NCBI GenBank assembly: GCA_001931875.2
Contig: MSJH02000194.1
Location: forward strand, 1 to 25,674
DNA length: 25,674 nt
Direction of reading: 5' to 3'
Origin: Byssochlamys sp. IMV 00236
Taxonomy: Eukaryota; Ascomycota; Eurotiomycetes; Eurotiales; Thermoascaceae
Position numbers and translations under genes: made by a program. Below are positions 1-10,310 of the stretch, one piece after another. How positions within the stretch are numbered: position 1 is the stretch's first letter; each line of letters starts with the position of its first letter. The notes under the pieces are model-generated. The model saw only the letters and a list, made by a program, of their open reading frames with translations, was not told where the DNA came from and searched no databases.

Positions 1-232
1 TATTACTCTTTAATCTTTCACTATATAAAAATAGAGATGGTCAATCCCATTAGCACATATATATACAAGCGACAATTTGAATGAATAGAAAAGTATAAAA
101 AAGATAGGCCAAAATTTTAAAAGTCATGAAACACTTTAGAAATAAACAAAAGTGTGAGCGTAAACCTTATTTTCTTGAAAGGAGTAAAACCTTATTTATT
201 GAAAACAATAACTTCACATAACTTAGAAAAGG

Positions 233-240
233 GTATAAAA
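233..240 (+). promoter_or_regulatory. Candidate TATA box of an unidentified plus-strand transcript
   Basis: TATAAAAA sits about 30 bases before a CT-rich stretch (257-320). This arrangement resembles Pol II promoters upstream of fungal genes. No convincing coding frame follows, so the transcript, if real, may be non-coding or may begin with an untranslated exon ending at the GTAAGT at 327. The motif is common by chance in AT-rich DNA. Confidence 0.25.
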
Positions 241-326
241 AGAGGGAATTTGCCTCTATTCCTTTTTCTCTCTTTTTCTTTTCTCACTTTTTCTTTTATC
301 CTTTTTGGTTGTTCTCTTTGGTCAAG

Positions 327-838
327 GTAAGTTTTTATAAAACTTACTCGGCATGACGATGATTGCGTGTTCAAGGATTTCTACGCAATCTCTTTCTATG
401 ATGCTCAACACGTGTCCTGGACTGACAACAGTCGTTCGTTTCATCACTCAACTGGAGGCTTTCAGGCAGCCAAAAGGAGTGTTAGGAACATTCGATTGGA
501 ATCTTTACAGGGGGCTAGTAGTTAGTTGGGAGCCAGTTATCTGAGATCACAGCTGTGACAGATTGTTGATGATGCTTCCTGCTGTCTGGCTGGCGCAAAG
601 GGGTACATAAGCTAGTTAGCAATTGACAAGGCTCAGTTAATGCATACCCCAACAGTACGTCTGCTACTGCGGGTCTTTGCAGGCTGCTCTGGTATTTGAT
701 AGTTTTTATGGGTGCCTGGTCCTTTGTTCTAATGGTCAATGGCCGACCTAAAGAATGTCGTCACAGCAGCAATCAGAACCTTTAGAAGTCTTTTGGCATC
801 GTTGCTGATCTCTTTTTTCTTCTTCTCTTTTAGATTTT
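327..838 (+). other. GC-richer segment bounded by 10-bp direct repeats; possible intron or insertion with structured RNA
   Basis: CTTTGGTCAA occurs at 316-325 and again at 839-848, just outside the segment. The left boundary reads AAG then GTAAGT, a consensus 5' splice site. The right side has a polypyrimidine tract ending in TTTTAG at 833, a good 3' splice site. The donor lies inside a perfect 9-bp hairpin (327-335 with 339-347, 3-nt loop). Further inside are a perfect 12-bp palindrome at 547-558 and a GGGGTA/TACCCC pairing at about 600-651. Base composition is visibly richer in G and C than the flanks. No frame is open throughout. It could be a long intron of a non-coding or 5'-UTR transcript that hosts a structured RNA, or an insertion with target duplication. 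Confidence 0.3.
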
Positions 839-1455
839 CTTTGGTCAAAGGTTCTACTTGCAATGTAAATATAATTTTTTTAAAGCAAATTAATCAACAT
901 GTTATGAGCAGAGTATAGATAATCTCAATGCATTACTATAACTATGATTGCTGATATAAAACCCATAAAGAGTGATAAGGCACAAATAAAGCTATTGTTA
1001 AAAGCGCATTTTATAAGCTATGCCACTTTGAGTTGTAGCATTCAAATATAAATCGAATTGTATAATGCATTTTTCACTTGAATAGCTTTTTCAGTTTCCT
1101 TTCAAAAGAGTATTTTGCAGTTTGGAGAAGTATTGCCTTTTTTAGATTTTGCAGTGCCCTTAGTATTACACTTTATAAAACACACTTGTTCATTTTACGT
1201 GAATTCTTCAATTTTTAGCATATCTTTCTACGTATATTTCTGTGTTATATGAATATCAATCTTAATAAACTAATTTCATGATTTTGCGTGACTGAAACTG
1301 AGGTAGGAAGAAGACATTGAAATGTGTTTTTTTTTTATAAGATTGAAGCCTAATGAAGTTAAAAATATGATGAGAACAATTCAGTAGTAACCTTTAGCCA
1401 GCTCAGCAACACATCCTAGGCCGGAGTGGAGGCAACATGGCCATATCATCATCAT

Positions 1456-1499
1456 TCTCTCTCTCTCTCTCTCTCTTTTTTTTTTTTTTTTTTTTTTTT
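1456..1499 (+). repeat. (CT)n microsatellite followed by a T run
   Basis: About ten CT units run into 24 consecutive T residues. It lies about 235 bp upstream of the EF-G start codon. Tracts of this kind recur in this window, for example at 12361-12424 and 13556-13620. Confidence 0.9.
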
Positions 1500-1733
1500 C
1501 ATATCGCCATATCCAACATGGTTTCTCAAGAGATTTAGATTTTTTACAGCAAAGATGTCCAGTGCTTGTATTCAACCTGTCTGAAAACTAATTTCAATTG
1601 GTTCACAGCTGTAGATTATTTTAAGCGGAACTTTGAAGTCGGGGTGCATTTAATTCTGCAACAGCCACACAGTCCTTCCGATAAATTTGTCAGGGCAAGG
1701 GTCCAAAACTTTTTTTCTTTTATAAAGTGTAGA

Positions 1734-4108
1734 ATGTCCTTCGTACGCTCTCTACTTGGAGGGCTTCCGGGGAAGATTAGCTTCCGAGCAACAGCTTCTT
1801 CCTTTCTGGAGGCAACACCTCATTCAACTTTTTCTCTTTTCCCTATTGGAATGGGTCGTCGCTTTCAATCAACCGAAGCCGATGCCAAAGATCTTGTAAG
1901 ATCGCAGCACACAAACTTATCAAATATACAAATAACTAATTTTTTATATATCTTAGGATCGCTTAAATAAGCTTCGTAACATTGGTATTTCAGCTCATAT
2001 TGATTCTGGTAAGACAACATGTACAGAGCGTATTCTTTATTACACTGGCCGTATCAAGGAAATCCATGACGTCCGAGGACGTGATGGTGTTGGTGCAAAA
2101 ATGGATTCTATGGACTTGGAAAGAGAAAAGGGTATTACTATTCAATCAGCTGCTACTTATGCAAGCTGGGGAGATCACAATATTAACATTATCGATACTC
2201 CTGGTAAAGTGTCACACATGAAATACAACTCAGCATTGTTGACAATGATCATTTTTAGGTCACGTCGATTTCACTATTGAAGTAGAGCGTGCCTTGCGTG
2301 TGCTCGATGGTGCAGTCTTGATTTTATGTTCTGTCTCTGGTGTTCAATCTCAGACGATTACTGTCGATCGTCAAATGCGTCGTTACAATGTCCCCCGTAT
2401 TTCCTTTATCAACAAGATGGATCGTGCTGGTGCAAATCCATTCCGTATTATTGATCAACTTCGTCAAAAGCTCAAGTTGACTGCTGCCGCTGTTCAAATC
2501 CCTATTGGTGCAGAAGATCAATTTGCTGGTGTTGTGGACTTGATTAAATGGAAGGCATACTATAACAAAGGTGATAACGGTGAACACTTGGTCGAAAGCG
2601 ATATCCCTGAAGAATTGATGCCCCTTGCTACTGAAAAACGTAATGAACTGATTGAACAACTGGCTAACGTGGATGATGAAATCGCTGATCTTTATCTTGC
2701 TGAGGAAATTCCTACTGCCGAACAACTCGTTGCTGCTGTTCGTCGTGCTACCATCTCATTGAAGTTTACGCCCGTCCTGATGGGCTCTGCCTTCAAGAAC
2801 ACTGCTGTACAACCCCTTTTGGATGCCGTCGTCAATTACTTGCCTAATCCTACCGAAGTTACAAATGTTGCTTTGGACATCAATAAGGATGAAGAAAAGG
2901 TCGAACTCAAGCCCTACTCCAACAGTCCATTCGTTGGTCTCGCTTTCAAGTTGGAAGAAGGTCGTTATGGTCAATTAACTTATATGCGTATTTACCAAGG
3001 TACTTTGAAGAAGGGATCCTTTATCACCAACGTAAAGACTGGTAAGAAGATCAAGGTTCCTAGACTTGTCCGTATGCATGCTGCTGATATGGAAGACGTT
3101 GATGAGCTTGGTGCTGGTGAAATTGGTGCCATATTTGGCGTTGACTGTTCCAGTGGTGACACCTTTACTGATGGTACTCTCAAATACACCATGACCTCCA
3201 TGTACGTCCCTGAACCTGTCATTTCTCTTTCTATCAATCCCAAGGGTAAAGAAACCCCCAACTTCTCCAAGGCCTTGAACCGTTTCCAAAAGGAAGATCC
3301 TACTTTCCGTGTTCATGTTAACAGTGAATCCAAGGAGACCATTATCTCTGGTATGGGTGAACTTCACTTGCAAATCTACGTTGAACGTATGAAGCGTGAA
3401 TACGGTGTCGAATGTGTTACTGGTAAACCTCGTGTTGCTTTCCGTGAAACCATCACTCAACCCGCCAAGTTCAACTACACTCACAAGAAGCAATCTGGTG
3501 GTGCTGGTCAATTCGGTCGTGTCATGGGTGTGATCGAACCTATGGCCCGTGATGAAGAAACTGGAAAGGATATTGAATTTGAAAACCGTGTTGTTGGTGG
3601 TAACATTCCCACCAACTATATTCCTGCATGTGAAAAAGGTTTCCTTGACGGTCTTGAGAAGGGTCCTTTGATCGGTCATCCTGTGAATGGTGTTCGTATG
3701 ATCTTGGAAGATGGTGCTGCTCACTCTGTTGATTCTAGTGAATTGGCTTTCCGTATCGCTACTAAGAACGCCTTCGCGGAAGCATTTGCTAAGGCTAGAC
3801 CTACCATTTTGGAACCCATCATGAATGTTTCCATTACAGCCCCTACTGAATTCCAAGGCGCCGTTATCGGTGGTCTCAACAAGCGTAAGGGTACTATTGT
3901 AGATACTGAAATTCAAGAAGACTACTTCCAAGTGACTGCAGATGTTCCTCTCAATGATATGTTTGGCTATTCTACAGAATTAAGATCTGCTACTCAGGGT
4001 AAAGGTGAATTCACTATGGAATACAAAGATCATCAACCCGTTCAAACAAACGTTCAAGAAGAACTCATTCAACAATACAAGAAGGAACAAGCCAACAAGA
4101 ACAAATAA
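1734..4108 (+). CDS. MEF1: Mitochondrial elongation factor G1 (translational GTPase)
   Basis: Exons 1734-1895, 1957-2203 and 2259-4108 join in frame to 752 residues, the normal length for mitochondrial EF-G1. The protein catalyses GTP-driven translocation of tRNA and mRNA on mitochondrial ribosomes. The first ~45 residues are rich in Arg, Ser and Phe, nearly lack acidic residues and end RRFQST, as expected of a matrix-targeting signal. The GTPase domain shows the P-loop AHIDSGKT (67-74), the REKGIT switch I region, DTPGH (134-138), NKMD (188-191) and a later [15 protein letters not shown] is the mitochondrial EF-G1 form; bacterial EF-G usually has AHVDAGKTT. Domains II-V follow, including [16 protein letters not shown]. 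Both introns (61 and 55 nt) have GTAAG/GTAAAG donors. The frame is open upstream of 1734, but that extension looks unlike a targeting signal. Codon use is strongly biased. AATAAA at 4158-4163 is a likely poly(A) signal. Confidence 0.96.
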
Positions 4109-4272
4109 AATGTTAGAATACCAACGGATGCTTCTCCCCTTATAAAAAGTTTTATTTAATAAACAAATTCTGTACTATTTTATAGATCAACATGTCTTTT
4201 TCATTTTTAATAGATATTTATATATATAATTAGGAAATCAAGTGTGTATGTGGATGATACATTTATATCACT

Positions 4273-5579
4273 TTAAGCTTCTACTGCTTCTTTTTCTTCG
4301 ACTCTTTCTTCAAGGTTAATGCCAAATCCCTTCTTTTTACAGACAATATTCCAGTAGTATTGCCATATGAAAGAAATAATAGTAAGGAATATCACAAATG
4401 CCAGCATTACATAAACAGACATTCTCATAATATACACGTTATGATGGTTTTGGTTTCCATCAAAGATCACAAGGAAGGCATTAACCATACCAGTATGAGC
4501 AAAGAGATCAAGGCCAAGCATGAATATGTATGCACCAATAAAGGAAGTGCAGAATATGACAAAGTAGCTTTCTGCTAAGCAAATAAATATGGCAAATAAT
4601 ATGCCCATGCCAACAATAAAGCAGATACGTGCAACTTGCTAAAGGTGCGTGAAAGGTTAGACGTGTGAGAATTAAGAATAATGAACTTACAATCTGAATA
4701 GTAAGACTATCCTTCCACGAGAGAATAAAGACAGCGAGAAAGAACCCACCGACGCAGCCGATAAAGTATACGGCTATACTATAGATATACATAAAGAGGA
4801 AGGCACCGATAAGACCAAGGCCACATGAGACTGAAAGATAAACGGCATCATTGTTTGGATATCCGTACTGGGGTTCGTTATTGACTAGACCAATCCACGT
4901 CATACAAGCTACCGAATGATATGAGCTATAGTGATAAATATAGATCAACCGTATTACCAAAAAAGACAAAACCAGTAGCAGCCAAAGTTCCACGGAAAGA
5001 GCTGAAGCCAAAGATTAAGAAGCAAATACCAAGAATCATCAAGATTGTGCCTGTAATGCCTTGAGCTACAGAAATGCCATAGCCATATGTATCTATGAGA
5101 GATGGTTAGAAAAGGGAGGATTTATTATTCATTATACACATCTTACGCCATAAATAAGTGCTCCAGCATTGATCATCACAGGTGTTTCCTTTACTACCGC
5201 CACTACTACCACTTCCTCCGGTACCCTTTGTAGCAGTTGCCGTCGATGTTGCTGTTACAGTTTTTGTAATAGTAGTAACGCGACCGTTTCCGCAATATAC
5301 AGTGCTTGTCACAGTTTGCCAGAGAGCATTTAGGCCTGGTATAGCCACTTTTGCATTATTATTATTGTTGTTATTGCAATCATTCGCCCACATCTCGTAT
5401 AAGCTCAATGTATCAGATACATCACGCTTCACTAATCGTTTTTGTGGAGCAGGTGTTGGTGAATCGAGATGCTTTCCATTAGCCGGGATAGTTGCGGTCT
5501 TTGTTGGCAGTGGCTGTAGTATGAATGAATAGGCAACAGTAATGGTGCATATCAATTGTACAATTAGTAGCAGCTTCAT
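4273..5579 (-). CDS. DUF4203/TMEM198-like multi-pass membrane protein with signal peptide and Thr-rich ectodomain
   Basis: Exons (minus strand) 5579-5147, 5092-4958, 4908-4691 and 4638-4273 give 383 residues. MKLLLIVQLICTITVAYS is a signal peptide. The lumenal or extracellular part (about 20-145) contains a KRLVKR dibasic stretch (47-52, Kex2-type), seven consecutive Asn (69-75), a Thr/Ser-rich part and a Gly/Ser stretch, with several Cys. About seven hydrophobic segments follow. They include GYPN after a TW-I-L-N-EPQ stretch, which I associate with the fungal DUF4203 family (TMEM198/TM7SF3-like). The tail is charged and ends in EEKEAVEA. The three introns are 55, 49 and 52 nt. The start at 5579 is chosen because the in-frame upstream Met gives no signal peptide. 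Function is unknown; location in plasma or endomembrane is inferred. It converges with the EF-G gene, whose stop is 164 bp away. Confidence 0.82.
5357..5377 (-). repeat. Trinucleotide (AAT/AAC)n repeat encoding poly-Asn
   Basis: Seven Asn codons in a row in exon 1 of the DUF4203 gene, mostly AAT and AAC, form a coding microsatellite in the ectodomain. Such tracts often vary in length between strains. Confidence 0.8.
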
Positions 5580-6341
5580 TGTCTCTTTATTAACAAGGGG
5601 AACAATGTCAAAGGGAGAAAAAGAAGACAAAGAATAGTAAAAATAGAAATGGTTATAAAGGATATAAACAAATGTCAATCTTTGGTAAATGTTTTCGTTC
5701 TGCCCATTATTGCTTTGGGCGCTTCAACTTTTTTGGGAAATTATTGGCAAAACAATCGCATAAATAGTCTGTGTTACTAGGATTATCTTTAATGCAGGTA
5801 GTCTTGAGTTTTCATTGGCTAATGATGCTTTTTATATTTTTTAGCAATCCCTTTAAGAACAATGCAAGATCGACAGTAAGGATTGACACTTGAATACATG
5901 TTGTCTATTTCTCTGTTTACTATTGATGAATAAAATTAAAGCAGTAATAGACTACAAGGGTAGGCGACCTTGTTTTTCTCTTGAATCAAGATGACGATAT
6001 TGTGTACCTTGAAATGGTCATCATTGGTATGATCATCATTGGATTGATAATCATGGCTATATTATTCATACCTTTTTTTTTTCTTCAATTTTAATACAAG
6101 TGAAATAGAGAGAGAGAGGCAGAGAGAAGAGAATGCCTACTGCTTTTTGTGTACATGGGCGTACATTCATCAATTGAGCATGTGTTTTTACAAACAAAAA
6201 GACTGTGGCTTGTTTTTTTGCTCAGATAACATGATTAGCCAATGAATTTATTTTTATGAGAAAAAGGGGGAAAGAGCGTATTTTTTAAAAAGCAATCTCT
6301 TTCTCTCTGTCTTTTGCACAAGTTTTAAACCCTTTTTCTAA
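5580..6341. other. Divergent intergenic region between the DUF4203 and zinc-finger genes
   Basis: 762 bp shared as upstream DNA by two divergent genes. It is AT-rich with T runs, and has a GA-rich stretch at about 6105-6132. No open frame of note, no tRNA and no clear inverted repeats were seen. Both promoters must lie here, but I cannot point to firm elements. Confidence 0.6.
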
Positions 6342-7591
6342 ATGTCAAGTCAAAAGAGACAAAGATCTTGCCCTATTTGTGATTCTGAAGTGTTGCCATA
6401 TACCATAAACTTTGATTGTCAATTTATTATGTGTGAAAACCTTAAAGTAAGTTGCATAATCTATAGTCGATCAACTTGCAAATTCACTAATCTATATTAC
6501 TTAGTGTGTATACCCATTCACTCAAAGTGATATAACCGATCTTCTTATTGAAGGTCCTGACACATACAAAGGGTACAGTATTAAAAAACGCATCATACCT
6601 TCAACAGCTGCTAATACCGCAGGCGTACCTGCAGCTTCAGTTGTACATAGTGAGCAATCTGCTACGGATCCTAGACAAGGTTTGATTGCTACCAAGCCTA
6701 GTGATTCACCCTTAAAGCAGAAAGAGCAACTGCAATTAAAGGCTTTGCCTATTGCTAAAGAAGCTACACATACACGCGTACTTCATGATACTCAAAATAC
6801 TCAAGGTAGGTTTCCATTTTTGCTTACGTCAACTTTCTTCTAATACTGTCTCTTTAGAACACTCAAGCATCGGTTCACGTCCTATTATCACGCCTAAGTC
6901 TATTTCAAAACTAGCTACAAAGCCCAGCCCTGCTTATAATAACGTCACTACTTCCAAGGATACTGGCTCAAATACTGCACAACTGGATGTCGCTTCTCTA
7001 GTCAAACCGGTCGTTCATCCCCAACTGGTACCTACTGCAACTAAAACACTTGCTAATGCTTCAAGCACTGTTTCTTCTGACAAATCATCCTCCACTGCTG
7101 TCCTCAAGGCCATGCCCACGACTCCTGTATTGGCCTCTGCAAAGACATCCATCTTTATGCCAAAGACTAAATCTAATGCACCAAAGGCTTCTACTTCACT
7201 CTATATACCAAAGACTAAACCCAAAATCGTTGCACCCACTACTTCATCCATTTACATGCCTAAAGCCAAACCTAGAGCTGATCTCAACAATACTTTTAGC
7301 ACTGGCTTGGTATTGCCTCAGACACCTACTAGATCTCCCACTACATCTACATCTTCTCAAACAAGCCCTAAAAGTGTTCCAGATCTATGCTTGGATATGA
7401 ACTTTGATATTAATGATATTGAAGGCCTGTTAACAAGCGACGTAGGCTCCATTTCAAGCGCGGCCCCTACACCAGAGGGAATGTCTGCCATGCTAAAGAC
7501 AGCTCTACAGCAGACAGAATGGCTCAACGATCTACAAGATATTTTCACAGCTCCAGGAGTCATCGAATCGACTTACAACCCTTTGTCGTGA
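6342..7591 (+). CDS. Uncharacterised protein with N-terminal four-Cys zinc-binding motif and Ser/Thr/Pro-rich body
   Basis: Exons 6342-6446, 6505-6805 and 6858-7591 join to 379 residues. Residues 10-36 carry CPIC, then 17 residues, then CENLKC followed by VYPF. C10, C13, C31 and C36 are the likely metal ligands, with an extra C26. The last Cys of the motif is supplied by exon 2 (TGTGTATACCC), which supports the first splice. The middle (about 60-320) is low in complexity and rich in Ser, Thr, Pro, Ala and Lys. It has three copies of a nine-residue unit, TSIFMPKTK (232-240), TSLYIPKTK (248-256) and SSIYMPKAK (265-273). The C-terminus (about 325-379) has an acidic and hydrophobic stretch, MNFDINDIEGLL, then a probable helix, MLKTALQQTEWLNDLQDIF. 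I do not recognise a named family. A nuclear or adaptor role is possible. The introns are 58 nt and 52 nt; the second has a GTAGGT donor. AATAAA lies at 7651-7656. Confidence 0.78.
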
Positions 7592-8530
7592 TAAGCATAT
7601 GTATATACACTTTTTTCATATTATCATTTTTTTATTGTAAATGTCGCATCAATAAATAATTTAAAAACACCAGTACAGTTTATTTTATCATTGTTGTATT
7701 ACAAATTATTCGCACACTGATAAAAAATGAGACAACAAATAAAAATAAAAGAGAGCCCATCGAAGCAAAAGGATGAGTAAAGGAATGATTAGTAAATCAA
7801 TTATTTACATTGATATTAAATACTTACATTATAAAGAGGAGAATTTATAAGAGAAAAAGATAAGCAAGAAAAGTGACTAAACATATAAAGAGACTATTAA
7901 TATCTTACCTGAAGTGCATCCTGGGTTGAGCCAGTTATCGCTGGCCCGGACAAGCGAAGAAAAAAAGAGAGCAAGCAAAAGAAGAGTATAATAGACCAAA
8001 GTTTGGTAAGAGCCAAACTACCCCCAGCTAGCACCGGTACTGGTTCGATTATGCTCTATAATACTACACATTAGCTTCTTACAAGAGTAAATAATATAAC
8101 ATGCCTTAGGGCTAGCTGGGTAATAGCTGATCTTACTTTTTGGTCCAAAGAAGAAAAGAAAAGAAAAAGAAGTCAAGATCAAACTATTTAAACTAATTCT
8201 CTAACAACTTTTTATTTCTCAAAAGTGTCAAACTCATTTTATGTATTAAATGTTGTCTTTTTAAATAATAAAAAAGACATAAAGTGTTTAATTGTTATTG
8301 ATCTTGTAATGTGTACGAATAATTTCTGAAAAAAGTGTATCTTCGCCATCTAATCCAGTTCAAAAACTGCTTCAATGCTACTTTGATATGTCCTTTTCGC
8401 ATTTGCGTAATGTTTTTCAGCCTTATAAAAACATCACGTGCCTACAATGTTATAATAGATAAAATTCTTTAAAGGTACATAAGCAATATGTCAATGAAAT
8501 TTGTCCAAAAACAGAAATTGAACTTTATTT
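7592..8530. other. Convergent intergenic region containing a structured inverted-repeat element
   Basis: 939 bp between the 3' ends of the zinc-finger gene and the P450 gene. That is long for a convergent spacer in this window; the other two are 164 and 322 bp. The flanks are AT-rich. The interior from about 7915 to 8146 is richer in G and C and contains hairpins and long-range inverted repeats, annotated separately. No protein-coding frame is evident. Confidence 0.6.
7994..8146. ncRNA. Candidate structured RNA or small inverted-repeat element
   Basis: GACCAAA (7994-8000) pairs perfectly with TTTGGTC (8139-8145). CCCAGCTAGC (8023-8032) pairs perfectly with GCTAGCTGGG (8111-8120), and TAAGA (8007-8011) can pair with TCTTA (8130-8134). 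An alternative local hairpin is AGTTTGG (8000-8006) with CCAAACT (8013-8019). GGTTCGATTA at 8041-8050 resembles a Pol III B box, and TTTTT at 8137-8141 could terminate Pol III. A further 5-bp hairpin, GCCAG with CTGGC, lies just upstream at about 7930-7945. The nested pairing suggests a multi-stem RNA of about 150 nt, on either strand. It does not match U1, U2, U4, U5, U6, U3, SRP, RNase P or tRNA features that I know. A degraded MITE-like insertion is the alternative. Confidence 0.35.
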
Positions 8531-10310
8531 TTATTGTTTACGTCTTTCAACCATGACCTTCATGCCGTATTTCATTGGTAAAGTCAATGATACTTGATAT
8601 CTAATATCTTGACCAGGGACCAGACTAAACTTGTAACGCTTAAGAAGGAAGGTGATGGCTACGAGAGCTTCAAGGGTAGCCAAATGTTGCCCTTTGTCGA
8701 GAGATGATTAGCAAAAACCTAAAACTTTAACGAACGCGCATCGTTACCTAAACAAACACGAGGTCCTGCGTGGAACGCAGGCCATTGGCCTTGCGATTCC
8801 CGGCGAAGTTCTCCTTCTGGGGTTATCCATCGTTCAGGCTTAAACAATTTGGCATCTGCGCCCCACACTTTTTCTGAGCGACCTTGGACATAGGGACACC
8901 ACAAGACATAATCGCCCTTTTTGATACGAGTTCCATCTGGCCAAATGTCATCATTCAGAGCGTACTTTTGATTGAGTGGAACAGACGGATAGTGTCGAAG
9001 TACTTCATAAAAACTATAAATAGTATTAGCTTATCATTTTTTTTTCTGTGTTTATACAAATAGAATCCATACACGGCATGGGCGTAATTCATGCTCTTGA
9101 TTTTCTCATAAAGAGTGGGAGCATCGAGATTATCAACATCAGTAATGTGTTGATTGATTTCTTCCAGTAACTTCTTTTCAACACGAGGATGACACATCAA
9201 CATATAGAATGTCCATGAAAGTGCCTGAGCTGTGGTATCTCTACCAGCAATAACAAAATTAAGAACGATATCACGTAATTCGTCATTGCTCAGTGGGTTT
9301 CCCTTATTGTTACGAGCGTCCATAAAACGAGACAAGAGATCAGTATGAATCTCTCCTGCTGCCAGTTGAGCTCTTCGTTTTTCAGTTACTTCTCGAGCAA
9401 ATCCGTCGACGACGGCCAAGTGTTCGTTCATGCTGGTTTTCCAAGGCATCAAGAGACCAGCTATGCGTTCTGTAACAGACCAAACGGGGTTAACAAATCT
9501 CAAAAAGGTATTCTTTTGTGCTTCGTCAAAGGCAACAGCAAAGGGGACCTTTTCTTTTGCAGAAAGAGAGTTCAGTTCGACACCAAAACCAAGCATGATG
9601 AAGGAATCAAGCGTAAATTTGTACATGACTTCATGGAAATCAACAACTTCAAAATTGTGTGCAGCAACATCCCATATCTTGGTTTGCATCACTTGAAGCT
9701 CCTTCATAAAGACTCTACATATAGCAGTTGAGGTCATTGATTTTATATACATGTATATACTAACTCTGTGAATTGGTCTCTAAAGTTTTTCACATTAAAG
9801 ATAATACTAGCAGTCTTGCGCTGGTATTTCCATTCTTCTCCATTGGCATTGAAAATTCCGTTACCAAAGAGATCGTTCATCGAACCGTGGAATTCAGGTC
9901 CTTTGATGTAGTTTTCAAAGTTGGCTATCGTTTTGCGTTAATTGAGAAGCAAATCATGGGTAAACTTTTATACTTTTCAGAATGTGCTCAACATTTCGTG
10001 GATCAATAGTGCCAACATGTCTAGGAATGCCTAAAGCTGACAAAGTTCTAACTATAGTGTTAGCTTTGAAATCAAGATGAACGTAAATGGTAACATACAA
10101 AGTCATATCATCCAATCTCGTGAAACCCTCCAACAAGAAATCATGGATATACATCAAGTATTGAAGCAAGATAGGCAGGTTTCCTACAAGTGGCCATCCG
10201 GGTTGTGTCTTGATATCAGGTCTCTTTGGATCAAACACGGCTCTATCGTGATAGATACATGCAAGTAAAGAAACTGTAGCGAGAATTCCTTTTCCGATAT
10301 GCGAAGGCAT
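8531..10310 (-). CDS. Cytochrome P450 monooxygenase (zygomycete family, fatty-acid hydroxylase-like)
   Basis: Six exons on the minus strand, 10310-10099, 10047-9974, 9924-9765, 9714-9073, 9013-8748 and 8691-8531, join to 504 residues. The protein should be an ER-anchored haem-thiolate oxygenase using NADPH-P450 reductase. Visible motifs are the Pro-rich hinge QPGWPLVGNLP, the I-helix AGRDTT (305-310), ExxR as EVLR (366-369), PERW (422-425) and the haem loop FHAGPRVCLG (443-452) with C450 as the iron ligand. The sequence resembles CYP52/CYP86-like proteins of Mucorales, many of them presumed alkane or fatty-acid hydroxylases; the substrate is unknown. Introns are 49-59 nt. The last has a weak acceptor (ACAAAG) but is required by frame and by GQHLATLEAL following the haem loop. 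An in-frame ATG at 10373 would add 21 residues with a hydrophobic FFYFFYFLFIFI stretch. I prefer 10310 because the intervening DNA looks like a pyrimidine-rich leader. Confidence 0.92.

Larger units (their letters stand above)
1..1733. other. Intergenic region left of the EF-G gene, no protein gene recognised
   Basis: AT-rich DNA with short open frames that look like chance. A TATA-like box lies at 233-240, followed by a pyrimidine-rich stretch (about 257-320) typical of fungal transcription start regions. After it comes a GC-richer segment (about 350-760) described separately. From about 860 to 1440 I see only AT-rich sequence. A CT microsatellite and T run lie at about 1456-1499. The EF-G promoter should lie in the last few hundred bases. 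A TATAAA at 1720-1725 is too close to the start codon to act as its TATA box. Confidence 0.6.

Noticed and set aside
353..544. 63-codon plus-strand frame in the GC-richer segment
   Set aside because: Short, without homology that I recognise, and the alternative frames in the same segment look equally protein-like.
2975..3931. 318-codon open frame on the minus strand opposite EF-G
   Set aside because: It lies wholly inside a well-supported EF-G exon. Strong codon bias in EF-G avoids the codons that would read as stops on the other strand. The antisense translation is low in complexity, rich in Thr, Asn and Phe, and matches nothing.
528..7940. Shared 12-mer GAGCCAGTTATC at about 530 and 7928, both in candidate structured regions
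   Set aside because: Several shared 12-mers are expected by chance in 25 kb, and the surrounding sequence does not align.
7905..7960. U1 snRNA suggested by CTTACCTG near a GC-richer stretch
   Set aside because: The loop I and loop II signatures of U1 and an Sm site are missing. The match is just the complement of a 5' splice site.
8011..8090. tRNA gene suggested by the B-box-like GGTTCGATTA
   Set aside because: No 7-bp acceptor stem, anticodon arm or D arm can be placed around it; the conserved pairings are of a different kind.
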